From Diphasiastrum complanatum (lineage: Eukaryota; Streptophyta; Lycopodiopsida; Lycopodiales; Lycopodiaceae), in the NCBI GenBank assembly GCA_029204225.1, contig CM055113.1:31544383-31608382 (forward strand): a stretch of 64,000 nt of DNA, given 5' to 3'. The position numbers were made by a program, and so were the translations under genes. Position 1 is the stretch's first letter. Each line of letters opens with the position of its first letter. A model generated the notes under the pieces. It ran no database searches. It had not been told where the DNA came from and worked only from the letters and a program-made list of their open reading frames with translations. Of this stretch, positions 14,880 through 25,388 are shown piece by piece.

Positions 14880-15151
14880 ACTTAGAATTTGCTTTGCACA
14901 GGAACACAAATCATGCTACAAAGTAACATAGACAGAAAACACTCTCCACAGCAAGCTCACATAGCAACTGTATTTCTCAAAATGAAATTACACTGTAGAT
15001 ATAGTTGTTCACTCAGGCAACCCATGCATGACCCAGGTTGCCGTTGGCGGGACGCGTGTCCCGTCAACTTGCCTTGTGGCGAGGCCAACTGATCCTATCC
15101 ACTGATAGGACCCACAGTACAGTAACACAATAATTCTACTTTAATTCTAAC
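14879..15151 (-). repeat. 5' LTR of copia family C
   Basis: This is the partner of 9226-9499. It begins AACTTAGAATTTGC and ends TTCTAAC on the plus strand, with the same GC-rich inverted repeat in the middle. The ends form the short inverted repeat TTAGAATT/AATTCTAA instead of TG...CA. Confidence 0.85.
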
Positions 15152-15430
15152 TGTGGATTCATAGACATAACAAAATCAACATTCTACACACAAGATCTCA
15201 TTATATTACCACCAAAATTGCAAGAGATTGATGTAGAAACCAAAAGAGATATCTTCCATAAGAATGAATGAGAGAAGAAGAGAGAAGTGAATTTTTCCCA
15301 TGCTTGTATGCCTATTTATAGTAGTCTATTGACCATTAAAATCATCTTTCCTAAGCTTATCGACTTATAGATATTTCTAAGTACTTACCAAAAACCTAGA
15401 CTAGCTTGACTAGATTCGATGTATATGAAT
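15152..15430 (-). repeat. LTR remnant related to the copia LTR at 58860-59286
   Basis: Several short blocks occur in the same order as in the minus-strand LTR at 58860: TGTGGAT, then ACATTCTACACACAA, then a purine-rich GAGAGAAGAAG stretch, then TATTTATAG, then GACTAGATTC(A/G)ATGTA. This suggests that copia family C inserted into an older LTR of that family. The match is by eye only. Confidence 0.45.
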
Positions 15431-15975
15431 GAACCAATAACTAGAAGTCTGTATATGACCCTATCAACTTGCCTAGCTCCCAAAAATAGCAAAGTTACTA
15501 TTCTTTGGCCTTATTAACATGATAAAGTATATCTCCAAATTGAAATTGCACATTGGCCTCAAAATTGCCAAATAAACTCAACTTAACTAGTTGACACTTT
15601 CAAACTTCATTCATAATGCATTTAGTAATTGAAGCCTTAATTTTATTCATTATGTGAATGGTAACAATGACTTCATAGACTTAAAAGTTAAAACAGAACC
15701 TAATGATTTTCCAATGGAAATTTCAATGGCCAAATGGTCTTCACACCCATGTAGCTTTGCATAGCAAATATCATGTTAAGAAAAATTGTCAATAAAGACT
15801 TGGACACTCATTATATTGATTGCAACACGTTACAAAAAATCAAAAAAGTTGAAATACATAATTGATAAAACTAGTGATTGCATTGAACTAAAAATTCCAA
15901 ACAATATCAAACTAAGAATGTCCACGATGTTGACAAGATGTGCAAGGAACAACGCTCCAATGTGCAAGCTACCAA
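15430..15975 (+). repeat. Dispersed repeat, inverted copy at 41960-42480
   Basis: Read as the reverse complement, this stretch matches 41960-42480 over most of its length, from AACCAATAACTAGA to the block around GTGCAAGGAACAACG. The distal copy runs into a CACTA transposase on the minus strand, so the repeat is likely 5' sequence of a CACTA-like family. No ORF in it is convincing. Confidence 0.7.
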
Positions 15976-16040
15976 ATGAAACGTAAAGGACAAATGCATG
16001 AGGTTTAGTATTAAGCCACTTGATACACTATGCTACTTAG
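15960..16040 (+). repeat. Short dispersed repeat, inverted copy near 51580-51670
   Basis: AAGCTACCAAATGAAACGTA and the following AAGCCACTTGATACA match, as reverse complement, a segment near 51588-51660 (ACGTTTCGTTTGGTAGCTT). The distal copy begins right after the end of an LTR. Confidence 0.6.
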
Positions 16041-16148
16041 AGCTGCAAAGACTATGTGGGCCCATCATTACTAGGGATGCCTTCATTGCATTAACACATG
16101 GATAACATCTATTAAGCTCCCTCCCAAATCCCCAAAAAGTAAAATGTA

Positions 16149-16757
16149 CTACCAAAAGGTACAATGAAAAATGGATTTTTTTCTTGTACCACCAAACCAT
16201 GCTTTTAGCCTAGCATGAGTAATATCACGCATATAGTGAAAATTATTTGTGTCCCAAAGAGGTGGAATTCCAGGCAAAGACATGAGCCGAGGCTGCCTAG
16301 ATGATCTCAGAGGCAGGAACACTTGCATGACCAATATGGGAACATAAAACAATGGTGTCAGTGCCCATGCAAGATACGTATATAAAGTGTATAGTTGTAT
16401 GAAAGCTGGTAGTCTATTCACTGGTTTCTTATCATGCAAACCGCATAAGTCTGCTAGATTTGCAATTCATTATAGCTACCTTCACTCGCTCGCTACTAGC
16501 AGTCCAGGACAGATTCGTGACCAACAAAATTTCCGGGAGATATTCGTGTGTAGGGAGGAGTGATATTGAAAGATGAAAGCAATACCCACAAATGCTCCTA
16601 CACCAGTACTAGGCAACTTAAAATAATATTTTAAAGTTGAACTCACCTGCACAAATACTTCATAATTCATTGCCAAGCATGGACTACAAATACTTTTCAA
16701 AGACGCAACAACTCTATATAACTCCCAACTTGACCACATATAGACAAATTGCAACAA
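16149..16757 (-). pseudogene. Two exon-like blocks of an unrecognised membrane protein
   Basis: I do not recognise the product. Reading leftwards, the first block (about 16757-16645) ends ...AMNYEVFVQ at a donor-like GCAG^GTGAGT. The second (about 16450-16149) follows an AG and reads LCGLHDKKPVNRLPAFIQLY, then a strongly hydrophobic stretch with AWALTPLFYVPILVMQVF, then a polar tail HARLKAWFGG. The hydrophobic part is long enough for one or two membrane spans. No further exons were identified and no start codon is certain, so this could be a captured gene fragment inside a transposon. Confidence 0.3.
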
Positions 16758-18774
16758 CTATGAATGCCAATCTGGTTTGACTTCTGCATATTGGTTTGAT
16801 CAATCTCCATATATACTTCTACTACAAAATGAAATTCATTCATTGCTCATGAATGAAGAATGTAATTTTGAAGTCTATGGTGTAACTTCAACCATCTTTG
16901 ACAAAAAATACACAATCAAATATAATATAATACCAATAAAAGTATATTTCAAGTATACGTTAAAATTTCAACTTAATTATAATCAATATCAAATTGCAAA
17001 AATCAAAATCAAAACATAAATCCATTTCATAAAGTAAACTTAAACAAAACCAACTATGACAATGTTCAACAAAATATATACAATCATATCAAATATAATC
17101 AATCATGAATTTTGTTGTCTAATACAACAAAAATAAAATCATCAACAAATCTTATCAATTTGTTGTAACTTTCAAATCTATATTCAAAATTTATTACAAA
17201 TTGATATCTGTTTTTAAAAAATACAAAATTTCAATATCAAACTGTAGATTCATTGCACAAAATGATTTGCCACACTTTTAAAAATATTTATTTTGAACTT
17301 ATGATTCTCATTGAATGTCGCAAATGCCTTATCATAATCATACACTTGTTGAATTTCTTATATTATGACATGGCAAGACTTTCATGGTACTATGCCACAT
17401 CATTCTTGCCATGTCATATTGTCATAACACTATCATAATCGTACAACAAAAGTAGTTAAATTTTTTACAATCGAACTAAGATTGCATATTGAGATTTAAA
17501 AAGTATAAGAATCGTGTATGAAATGATTTTGCCAGGTGATTTTCATTTGATGATAGTTTTCTACAATATTTTGACCACAAAATATGTCTGTCATTTAGGA
17601 ATATTCACGATCAATATTTATATTAATCAAAATCAATATTCAAGATATTTCAATATTTACGATCAATATTCACGAGTATTCACAATTATTATTCACAATA
17701 ATCACACGTGTTCGCAATAATCATGATCAATCACAATTATTCACAATATTCCCGAACAGTATTCACAAAAATCACGATCAATCACATAGTCTTCATGATG
17801 CATCACTTCAATCTTCATTTCAATACAAGCAAGTTGGTCCTCTTATGGAATGGATGTGCAATGTCCTTGCTCTTCATTTGTTCTCCTCCATCGCTCATAT
17901 GCTTTCTTTGTGAATGCTGATTGTTGTATGTGATGCTTATGGAGATTGGTCATTCTTATATTTTTTGTGAGAGAGAAGAGTAAGTTTCTATCTTGTTGTG
18001 GATCGTAGTGTTAATGGATGTAGTGTTAATGCTTAGTGTTAGATGTGAATCATTTGCACATGCTGGATTATGAAATATGCTATCATTCTCATGGGAACGA
18101 ACCTCCGTGTAACAACTAACTTCATCTCCTTGATGCTTGTGTGGTTGGATCTAGGGTTGAGGATAGCATAGGAAATAGCCCACTACATACTTCTAAGAAA
18201 ATATCTTAACTAGAAGCCCAATGACTGGCTTCATAAACCATAAAAAACCCCGCTATAGTGTTGTGAACACTATTAAGCAACACACAAAACATACTACATT
18301 TTGATGATGACCACAATGGGATAAGATCCATGAAAGCCAGATACTCTAGTGGTATCCTAGTTCATATTGCCATAGAGGATTTAGAAGGTTTAGACGTGAT
18401 ATGGATGCTAGTAATGTGATAGATTCTGAAATTGAACAGATACAAAAGAGAAACATACATCTTGATGAAAAAGAAGAAAAAAGAAAATTATGCCATGAAT
18501 ATTCCACATGGAATTGACCTCATGAAATCCATTATATGTATTTTGATTTTGAATGGAAAATCATGATTTAATGATTGTACAGATGAAGAATGAATGGTTG
18601 TAATTGTTGATGACAATGTGTGATAAAAATTGATGTTTGAACTTGGTAATATTTGGGAGATGTGTGTGTGCAAGGGTACATTTTGACTATTTAGTACTGT
18701 TCTTATCATACACATATTTATAATTTTTTTGAAAAAAATAAAACTAATACTTGTGTAATGTTTCACTCTTGTAG
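16758..18774. other. AT-rich non-coding stretch
   Basis: No coding sequence with a recognisable motif was seen. The stretch is strongly AT-rich, with a run of short ATTCAC(A/G)ATCA-type repeats at about 17590-17790. Small ORFs here have low-complexity compositions. Confidence 0.6.
17590..17790 (+). repeat. ATTCAC/GATCAATATT short-repeat tract
   Basis: Variants of ATTCACGATCAATATTCAC recur many times over about 200 bp. The reverse-complement style (GTGAATATTGATCGTGAATA) occurs at about 51725-51890. The pair looks like inverted subterminal tracts of one repeat family. Confidence 0.6.
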
Positions 18775-20018
18775 AATAATACATTGGTGTCAACGTCTTA
18801 TAACACGTCGATTGACAATCTTATCAACAAGATAAGAAATATCGATTTTGGATCATCTTTGGCATTAGACAAAAATCTTGTTGATGATTATAATGATGTT
18901 ACTAATCACTACACACCTCATGATGTGGAAGTTATGCATCTTTTCATTTCGCACGTTATTCACTCCACCACACCTCACATAGATCTTTCCATGGAATCTA
19001 GTCATCCCACGATATCACCACACATAGATTCTATTCATCCCATGACACCTCACATGGATTCTATCCATCCCACAACACCTCACGCAAATTCTACTATGGA
19101 TTCTATTCATTCCACGATGTCACCACACATCAATTCTATCTATCTCATGACACCTCACATCGATTCTATCCATCCCACGACAGCTCACATCGATTCTATC
19201 CATCTCACATCACCTCACATAACTTGTGTAGAATCTTCTCTTCTTTCTATCCCATCTAGATTTACTCCATTAAAAAAAAGAACACGACTTGGATGCATTT
19301 TGACAAGATTTGAAAATAAACAACCAAATTTACGTACTGTTGACTTATCCAAGAACGTTTTAAATTCATTGACTGAGTCTCCCCTTTCTCGGTACCTAGA
19401 AGCATTGGTTAAGCCCTTTGATAGAAAGAAATATTCATGTTGGCCTGATAGAGTACAACTACCATTATGTGGAACATCATTTTCATATTGGGGTCATATG
19501 TACATGATCAAGCCAAGTGAGTACTTTCCTAATGCGAGATTGGGTTTATTTTCTTTGACTAGCATTGATATCCCCTTGAATAGTGTTGTCACATTAATGC
19601 CTTATGCAGGACCTCAATACAATTGGGGTGATTGGCATGCTCTATGTCATCACCAATGGAGAATGCAGGTTTATGGCTTGAATGCCAATGCTTGTTCTTT
19701 GGAAGGGCGACGTGTGCAAGGAGAGAATGTTTTGAAATCACGTCGTATGTACATTGATGGGCATCCAAAAAATATGGCAATATTGCTACATATATAAATA
19801 GTTCCATTGGGCACCCTTCATTAACTAATTGTGATTTCGAGGAACGCACCAATGGAAAGGAAGAATACTTTTCTAGGAACTCAAAAAGTACATACGTAAT
19901 GGTGTGTGCGATAATGCCCATTAAATATGGTGAAGAGCTATTCATCAAATATAGCTTCAATCGCCCTTTTCCAAGATGTGTACAAGAGGCTTTGAGCCAA
20001 ACTCAAGCATGTACCTTG
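18775..20018 (+). pseudogene. SET-like domain ORF with 10-residue repeats, probably transposon-associated
   Basis: An open frame runs from a splice-acceptor-like CTCTTGTAG (exon start about 18775) to 19797; there is no ATG at its start. Residues about 80-150 are a PHIDSIHPTT-type tandem repeat. The middle part (RYLEALVKPFDRKKYSCWPD, then SYWGHMYMIKPSEYFPNARL) is unassigned. After a one-base shift at an A run (19767-19772), the frame continues as YGNIATYINSS, SLTNCDFEE, MVCAIMPIKYGEELFIKYSF and stops near 20018. The order 'GN.A.YIN', 'NC.F', 'I..GEEL...Y' is the C-terminal signature of SET domains, which methylate protein lysines using SAM. The N-terminal half of SET and its cysteine-rich flanks are not evident. 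Downstream exons and a CACTA-like remnant at 20.9-21.1 kb suggest it sits in a transposon. Confidence 0.5.
19018..19222 (+). repeat. 30-bp coding minisatellite
   Basis: About six to seven imperfect 30-bp units encode PHIDSIHPTT-like decapeptides inside the SET-like ORF. Unit length is a multiple of three and changes are mostly substitutions, so the reading frame is preserved across the array. Confidence 0.85.
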
Positions 20019-20223
20019 TGAATATCAAAATACATTTTATCTATTTAGTGAGAGCAAGTTATGTTGAATGTGAATTAATTGTTGTTTTTATATTTCATAT
20101 TGCATGCCTTAATTTAAGATATGGTGTTTGATTTGCATGTCTTTATTTTAGTTTTAATTTTCATGAATGACAATCTTATATGTTAATTGATGAATATGTT
20201 AATTTGTTTCCCATGTTTGAAGG

Positions 20224-20831
20224 ACTATGAATTGTCATCTAGCTCTAGTGACGATGACAACAGTCACTCCATATCCAAAACAAGATTGGCATACGATGGG
20301 CTGCACATAAATCAACTATCACATCGTGAGCGTATGGGATTGAGAGCCATGATGAAAATAGATGAACAACAACGTGCCAAAGCAAATGAGCCTCAATCTT
20401 CTTCTTCTTCTTCTTCAGAATCAAGATCAAGTGCTGAAAATTATGTTTCAAATAGATCCATTTGCTTCACGACTATGGCATGATGAGGAAAGCAATGAGG
20501 TGAAAGGTGAAAAACCTCAAGGTATGAGTAGTCTTAAAAAAATGACACCTATTTTGAGAGAAAAATTTCAACCTTCATGCTATATAATTCAGGAGTAATA
20601 AATAAACGGTTGGAACTATATGAAGAAAAAAAAAAAAAAAAGGGTATTGACTAGAAATCGACACCGACACAATAGGCATAGAGGTCATGCTGCACTTTCA
20701 CATGATCTTGAGCCATTGCCCAACCAATGCACTATAGACTGGATGGTTGATACACTCCAGCAAGCAAGATCAAAGGGACAATTCATTTCTGACATAGAAC
20801 GGGAATTTGCAAGAGGATGTGATTGGAAGGT
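20224..20831 (+). pseudogene. Downstream exon-like blocks, unrecognised, serine-rich
   Basis: The block starts after an acceptor-like CCATGTTTGAAG and begins DYELSSSSSDDDNSHSISKT, followed by LSHRERMGLRAMMKIDEQQR and a poly-serine run. A frame change leads into DPFASRLWHDEESNEVKGE. After an A run and another shift, a basic segment (NRHRHNRHRGHAALSHDLEP) leads to ISDIEREFARGCDWK, ending at a donor-like AAG^GTTTGT. The composition suggests a nuclear, disordered protein. No family was recognised. It may continue the SET-like gene at 18775-20018, or be a separate internal part of the same element. Confidence 0.35.
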
Positions 20832-20898
20832 TTGTCTATAACTCTATTTTTTTTAAGTGAACAATTTTAATTTGTACGATAATTAATTATTGTTTCAC

Positions 20899-21105
20899 TT
20901 ATAATCAACATGTGACAATATCGAAAGTATAGTGCAATGTGTGCATATGGTCGTCATCATCACATTGAATCAATTGATATGAAATGACGAAGTTATGATT
21001 GTGGTGCAATGGCATTCTTCCATCAAGAAAGTCGGAGTAGTGCTCGAGATCAAAGTCCAATTTCTGGAGAGCTTGAGTATGTAGGAATCATACAAGCCAT
21101 ATATG
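20899..21105 (+). pseudogene. CACTA-transposon C-terminal remnant (DUF4216-like)
   Basis: The plus strand reads, with one stop, CAYGRHHHIESIDMK, then MAFFHQESRSSARDQSPISG and ELEYVGIIQAIYEV. The pattern '(S/A)RD.NP..G...YYG.I..I.E' is typical of the DUF4216 region in CACTA (En/Spm) proteins. The similarity stops abruptly at about 21107, where gypsy sequence in the opposite direction begins. Confidence 0.5.
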
Positions 21106-22240
21106 AGGTGTGTTTTGGTGAAATGGGTAAATTTTTGTCAATAGATAATGTCGAAACTTTTCAATAGAAGAAATCATGGCCAATGCTTCACGTTCATTTG
21201 TCGAATAATTCTTCTCCGTATCTGTAAGTTGTCTGCTTGCAAACCTGATAGGACAATCCTTCTTGTATTCACCTGGCTGTGTCAAAACTGATCCAATGGC
21301 AAATTCTGATACATCAGTGTGAACGTGAAACTCAAGTGTGCAAATTGGAGTTCATAGTATCGGTGTAGAGGCTAAAGCTTTCTTCAATTTCTCAAATGCT
21401 TCCAATGCCTCTACTGTCCAAATTGGTACAATGGTCAATTTATATATAGGTCTTGCTAAATCCCTTAAGAATAGTATGAATATCCGATAGTGATTTGCAT
21501 GACCCATAAAAAACATAGACTCCTCGAATTGTTCCTAGCGGTGGTAACTAGATAATGAATTTGATTTTGGAATAATTTGTAGCAATGCCATGTCTTGATA
21601 TCACATGTCCAAGGACAACTCCATGAGTGACCCAAATTTGGCATTTTTTTGGATTTAGGGAGATTTGATATTTGTGACAGTGTTCAAATACTTTTTCCAA
21701 ATTTTCCAAGTGATCTGTATCTGCACTATGCACTTTTTCCAAATTGTCCAAGTAGATTTCAAGTAATTTCTACAGGTAGTCCTTAAAGGCAAACTGCATC
21801 ACTCTTTGAAATGAGCTAGGTCCATTACAAAGTCCAAATGGCATAGCTTTATAAGCATAAGTTTCCCATTATATTGCAAAAGCTGTTTTGTGACGATCTG
21901 CAAGTGCTATCTTAACTTGGTTATAACCACTAAATTCATCTAGAAAACTGTATGCTCCCGCTCTAGCAAGATGGTCCAATATGCTTTCAGTAAAGGGTAA
22001 CAGAAAGTGATCCTTTCGTGCCACTTTGTTCAAAGCTTTGAGATTCACACAAATTCTCATCTTCCGATTCTTCTTAGGAACGACAACAATTGACAAAACC
22101 CATTCCGTATGTTCAATTTCATAAATGAAGTCAAGCTCAAGTAGTCTTTGCAGTGCTTTCTTTATAAGTTCCATAACATTTGGATTATAGTGATAAAATC
22201 TTGTGGCCTTTGGAACTGCATCAAGCATTAAGGTTATCAT
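21088..22240 (-). pseudogene. Ty3/gypsy RT-RNase H remnant A
   Basis: Reading leftwards: the RT N-terminal part (22240-21869) with VVVPKKNRKMRICVNLKALN and AYSFLDEFSGYNQVKIA; the RT C-terminal part (21751-21548) with NPKKCQIWVTHGVVLGHVIS; and RNase H (21285-21088) with FASRQLTDTEKNYSTNEREA. The gaps contain frame changes, and no LTR was found. The catalytic YLDD region between 21869 and 21751 is degraded. It abuts CACTA-like sequence on the left and an oppositely oriented gypsy integrase on the right. Confidence 0.88.
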
Positions 22241-22364
22241 ATGCTTAATAACTGAGGTAGGAATATCTTTGAGATCCTTGTACGTTCAAGCAAAACAGTC
22301 TTGATATTTGATCAATAACTTCCTTAATGTTTGAAATTGTTTGGGAGTAAGTTGCATTCCTCAA

Positions 22365-23434
22365 GTAGAGGCCTATATACTTAAATGTACTAAGTGCCAG
22401 TTAAATAAAATAGAGAGGCTAAAAGCTAGTGGCCTATTACATCCTTTAGATATTCCTACCGGAAAGTGGAAAGAATGTCTATCTATGGTTCTGGTCAGGC
22501 TTCCATGTACAGGGAAGGGCCATTATTCAGTTTGGGGCCGTTTAATCAATTTATCCCAACGAAAACTATTGTTAAAGCTTCAGAACTAGCTTAACTGTTT
22601 GTTGAGAAGCTTTTTTGACTGTATGGGCTGCCTTGCGATATTGTCAGTGACCGTGACCCAAAATTCATTGGAATTTTTCGGCAAGCAATATTTGAAATGT
22701 TGGAAACAACTTTAAGTATGAGTTCTACAGATCATCTGGAATCAAATGGTCAAACAGAAAGGATCAATCAGACGATGGAGGATATGCTTCGAGCATATGT
22801 GGGCCATCGGCAGTTTGATTGGGAACAGTACCTTCCACTGGCGGGATTTGCATATAACAGTGCAAAACATTCAGCAACTAGATTCAGCCTTTTCATGTTT
22901 ATATATGGTTTTCACCCTCAATCACTGATTAGTGTTGGCATGAAAAACCTACGGGTGTAAGCTGTAGCTGATTTCCTTGCAGATATTCAATAAATGTTAC
23001 AACTGGCTTAAGATAGCATAAGAAATGCCCAAAATAGGGCAAGGCACTATGCTGATCTATCTCGGAAGCACAAGGTAGTTGTGGTCAATGATTGAATGTT
23101 TTTGAGAGTCCCTAGTCAGGGGCCTGAAAACTATTAAGTGAGCAAAGTTGGCACCTAGGTATTGTGGTCTTTTTAAGGTTATCCAAGTGATAAACAAAGT
23201 CACATACAAATTGTCCCCGTGGAAGATCTAGTGGAACTTCTTCATGATGAGTCCGTGAGTGGACCACCTGAACCCGAGGCAATTGTTAATAGCCAGCAGA
23301 GGACTCTACGGAGTAGAGTGCTTCGACAATTTTTAGTCAGGTGGAGGGGCAAATCAAAAGAGGAGGATACTTGGGAAAAAGAGGCTAATCTCCAGAAGAA
23401 TTTTCCAAATTTTTTCCTACAAGGAAAAATTTAA
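22365..23434 (+). pseudogene. Ty3/gypsy chromovirus integrase and chromodomain remnant B
   Basis: The plus-strand fragment starts in the integrase zinc-finger region (LKCTKCQLNKIERLKASGLL, about 22380). It passes through the core (SNGQTERINQTMEDMLRAY near 22745, FDWEQYLPLAGFAYNS) and ends with a chromodomain (RQFLVRWRGKSKEEDTWEK, about 23325-23385). Chromodomains at the integrase C-terminus define chromoviruses and are thought to steer insertion to heterochromatin. Several frame changes and stops occur between 22590 and 23220. Gag, protease, RT and RNase H of this element are absent upstream. Confidence 0.88.
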
Positions 23435-23450
23435 GTTTAGGGGGAAGGAA

Positions 23451-24553
23451 TGTTAAATACCTATGTAACTAGCAGTACTTCACACCCCTATTGGTCCATT
23501 TAGTGTTGGGGGCTAAATGGCAAGTTACCCTTGGATAAGGGTTACCCTTAGGATTAAGGGTATGTGCCTTTGGATAAGGGCATACAAGTGACTATACCTT
23601 GGTCGGAGGTATGGAGTCAAATGACCATTGGATAAGGGGTACCCTTAGGATTAAGGGTAGGTGTCTTAGATTAAGGTACTAGTGTCCTTGGTTAAGGGCA
23701 GGTAGGTGTCTATGCCTTGGATGAGGTATGGAACCTAGAGAGGTGTTAGAAAGTCATTGGATGACTATTTTTCTAATCCTTGGGCCTCAAACTTGAACCA
23801 TATCACTTTAATGGTCTAGGACCAAAGTATACATGCACAACTTGGGCATTGGGACCTAGTAGGAGGGCGCACTTCCAATGGGTTTAACGAGTTCCCAACT
23901 CTTACAAGAAAGACATTCAAAGAGTCATAGGTTATGGAAGGAGTCTCTTGACTTTCCATAAGCCTATGGAGGTTCTTGGAGGTTCTTTAACTCCCCTAGG
24001 CTTCTCTCTCTCTCATTGGATGGGCATGAAACTCCATAGTGCATTGGAGGGGACCATGAGCCATCTATATGAGGGTAGTAGGGTGCCCATTGGGAGGAGG
24101 AGAGATCTCTCTTTCTTTGTTTGCTTATGCTCTAGTGTGGCTACTAGTGTGTAGAGTACTTTTTTGTGTGTAGTATGCTTAGGGTCTGGATCTTGCTTAT
24201 GGTATGGGACATAAGTAGGGTTTGAATCTTGAGTATGCTATAGTCTATTGTGGAATGCTTGTGATTAGTTTATGGTTATCAAGAGGGTGCTAGATAGGTC
24301 TTGCTTGGAGCTTGGATCTAGCTATGGTTGGGTGGTGAATACTTGAGGCCAACTTGTTATTTATCATTGTATTTAAGAGTAGGGACAGAGGTGGAGGAGA
24401 GATCCTTGGAGGCTTGCAGATCTTTACTTGCAGGTGGAGGCAGCCTAGTTTGTTGGGGAGCATCTTGGAGCTTGTAGGTTGCTTGGAAGACATTTGGAGG
24501 CTCTACCTTGGATTTGGAAGACTTCCTCACCTCTACCTATAAAACCTGACCTG
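23451..24553 (+). repeat. 3' LTR of gypsy remnant B (right end approximate)
   Basis: A purine tract (TTTAGGGGGAAGGA) lies directly before TGTTAAATACC, the expected PPT-LTR junction, 17 bp after the integrase stop. The LTR continues to about 24553, where sequence of another gypsy pol on the minus strand starts. It holds an internal tandem duplication (23531-23740). The 5' partner is missing. Confidence 0.7.
23531..23740 (+). repeat. About 100-bp tandem duplication in gypsy LTR
   Basis: TTGGATAAGGG(T/G)TACCCTTAGGATTAAGGG appears at 23531 and again at 23629. The following ACTATACCTTGG...GAGGTATGGA segment also recurs as CTATGCCTTGG...GAGGTATGGA near 23710. Confidence 0.75.
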
Positions 24554-24555
24554 TG

Positions 24556-25388
24556 CATCAGTTAGTTTTTTACTTTCAAAGGCAACAGGTTGGCCTTCTT
24601 ATAATTGAACAGCTTCAATAGCCGTATCACTCACATCAGTGTTAATGAAGAACATTAAATCTGGATCCGCTATTCTCAAACTTGGAGCTCAGGCAATTAG
24701 GAGCTTGAGTTTTCGAAAACTCTCATCTAACTTCTCATTCCATCTTATGGGAGGACTTGGCCTACCTTTGCAGCTTTTAACCCCTTTCAACATATTGTTG
24801 AGAAGTGCAGCAATCTCTGAGTACTCCTCTGCAAATCTACGAAAAAACAAAGTGAAACCTAAGAATGACTTAAGTTCACGAACCGTTTGAGGGACTGGCC
24901 ATTCCTCTACCGGCTTCACCTTTTCCTCGCCAATCTTCATCCCAAAGGAGGTGATCTTATGACCAAGGTAAATAAGTTCAATTTTATAGAATTCTCACTT
25001 TGATTCCTTTGCATAAAGCTTCTCTTGTCTTAAGATACGCAAGACAATATATCGATGCTTAGCATGCTCTTTGAGTGTTCTGTTATAAATTAAAATATCA
25101 TCCAGAAACACTACTACAAACTTTCCCAAATATGGACGAAATAAATCGTTCTCATCATTTGCTGGAAAGTAGTTGGAGCATTTGTTAAACCAAAGGGCAA
25201 AACTAGAAATTCGTAGTGGCCAACCTGGTCGTAAAACCAGTTTTAGATACATCTTCCGGATGTATCCTGGTCTGATAGTATCCCGTATGTAGATCGACTT
25301 TCGTGAAGTACTTAGCTCCATTCAACCAATCTATGAGATCATCCATCCTGGGCAACGAGTATTCATTTTTTACTGTAAAAAACACCAA
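24556..25388 (-). pseudogene. Ty3/gypsy RT-RNase H remnant C
   Basis: Reading leftwards: RT fingers and palm (25388-25203) with [20 protein letters not shown] and [13 protein letters not shown]; the catalytic part (about 25120-25050) with [22 protein letters not shown]-RNase H linker (24940-24689) with KPVEEWPVPQTVRELKSFLG; and the start of RNase H (about 24660-24560) with DVSDTAIEAV and KKLTDAQ. The frame breaks at least twice. No LTR of its own was seen. It faces the 3' LTR of remnant B. Confidence 0.88.

Larger units (their letters stand above)
9226..15151 (-). mobile_element. Ty1/copia LTR retrotransposon, family C, minus strand
   Basis: Two direct repeats of about 274 bp (9226-9499 and 14879-15151) flank a copia gag-pol on the minus strand. 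The primer site reads as its complement GCTCTGATACCA at 14868-14879, next to the right-hand (5') LTR. A pyrimidine run CTCTCCCTT at 9501-9509, a purine tract on the minus strand, marks the 3' LTR boundary. The flanks TGTGA (9221-9225) and TGTGG (15152-15156) are a likely 5-bp target duplication with one change, though the exact ends are uncertain by one or two bases. LTR ends read AACTTAG...TTCTAAC rather than TG...CA. Confidence 0.88.

Noticed and set aside
23531-23660. TTAGGATTAAGGG motifs resembling telomere repeats
   Set aside because: They do not follow the TTTAGGG plant unit, occur only a few times, and lie inside a gypsy LTR.
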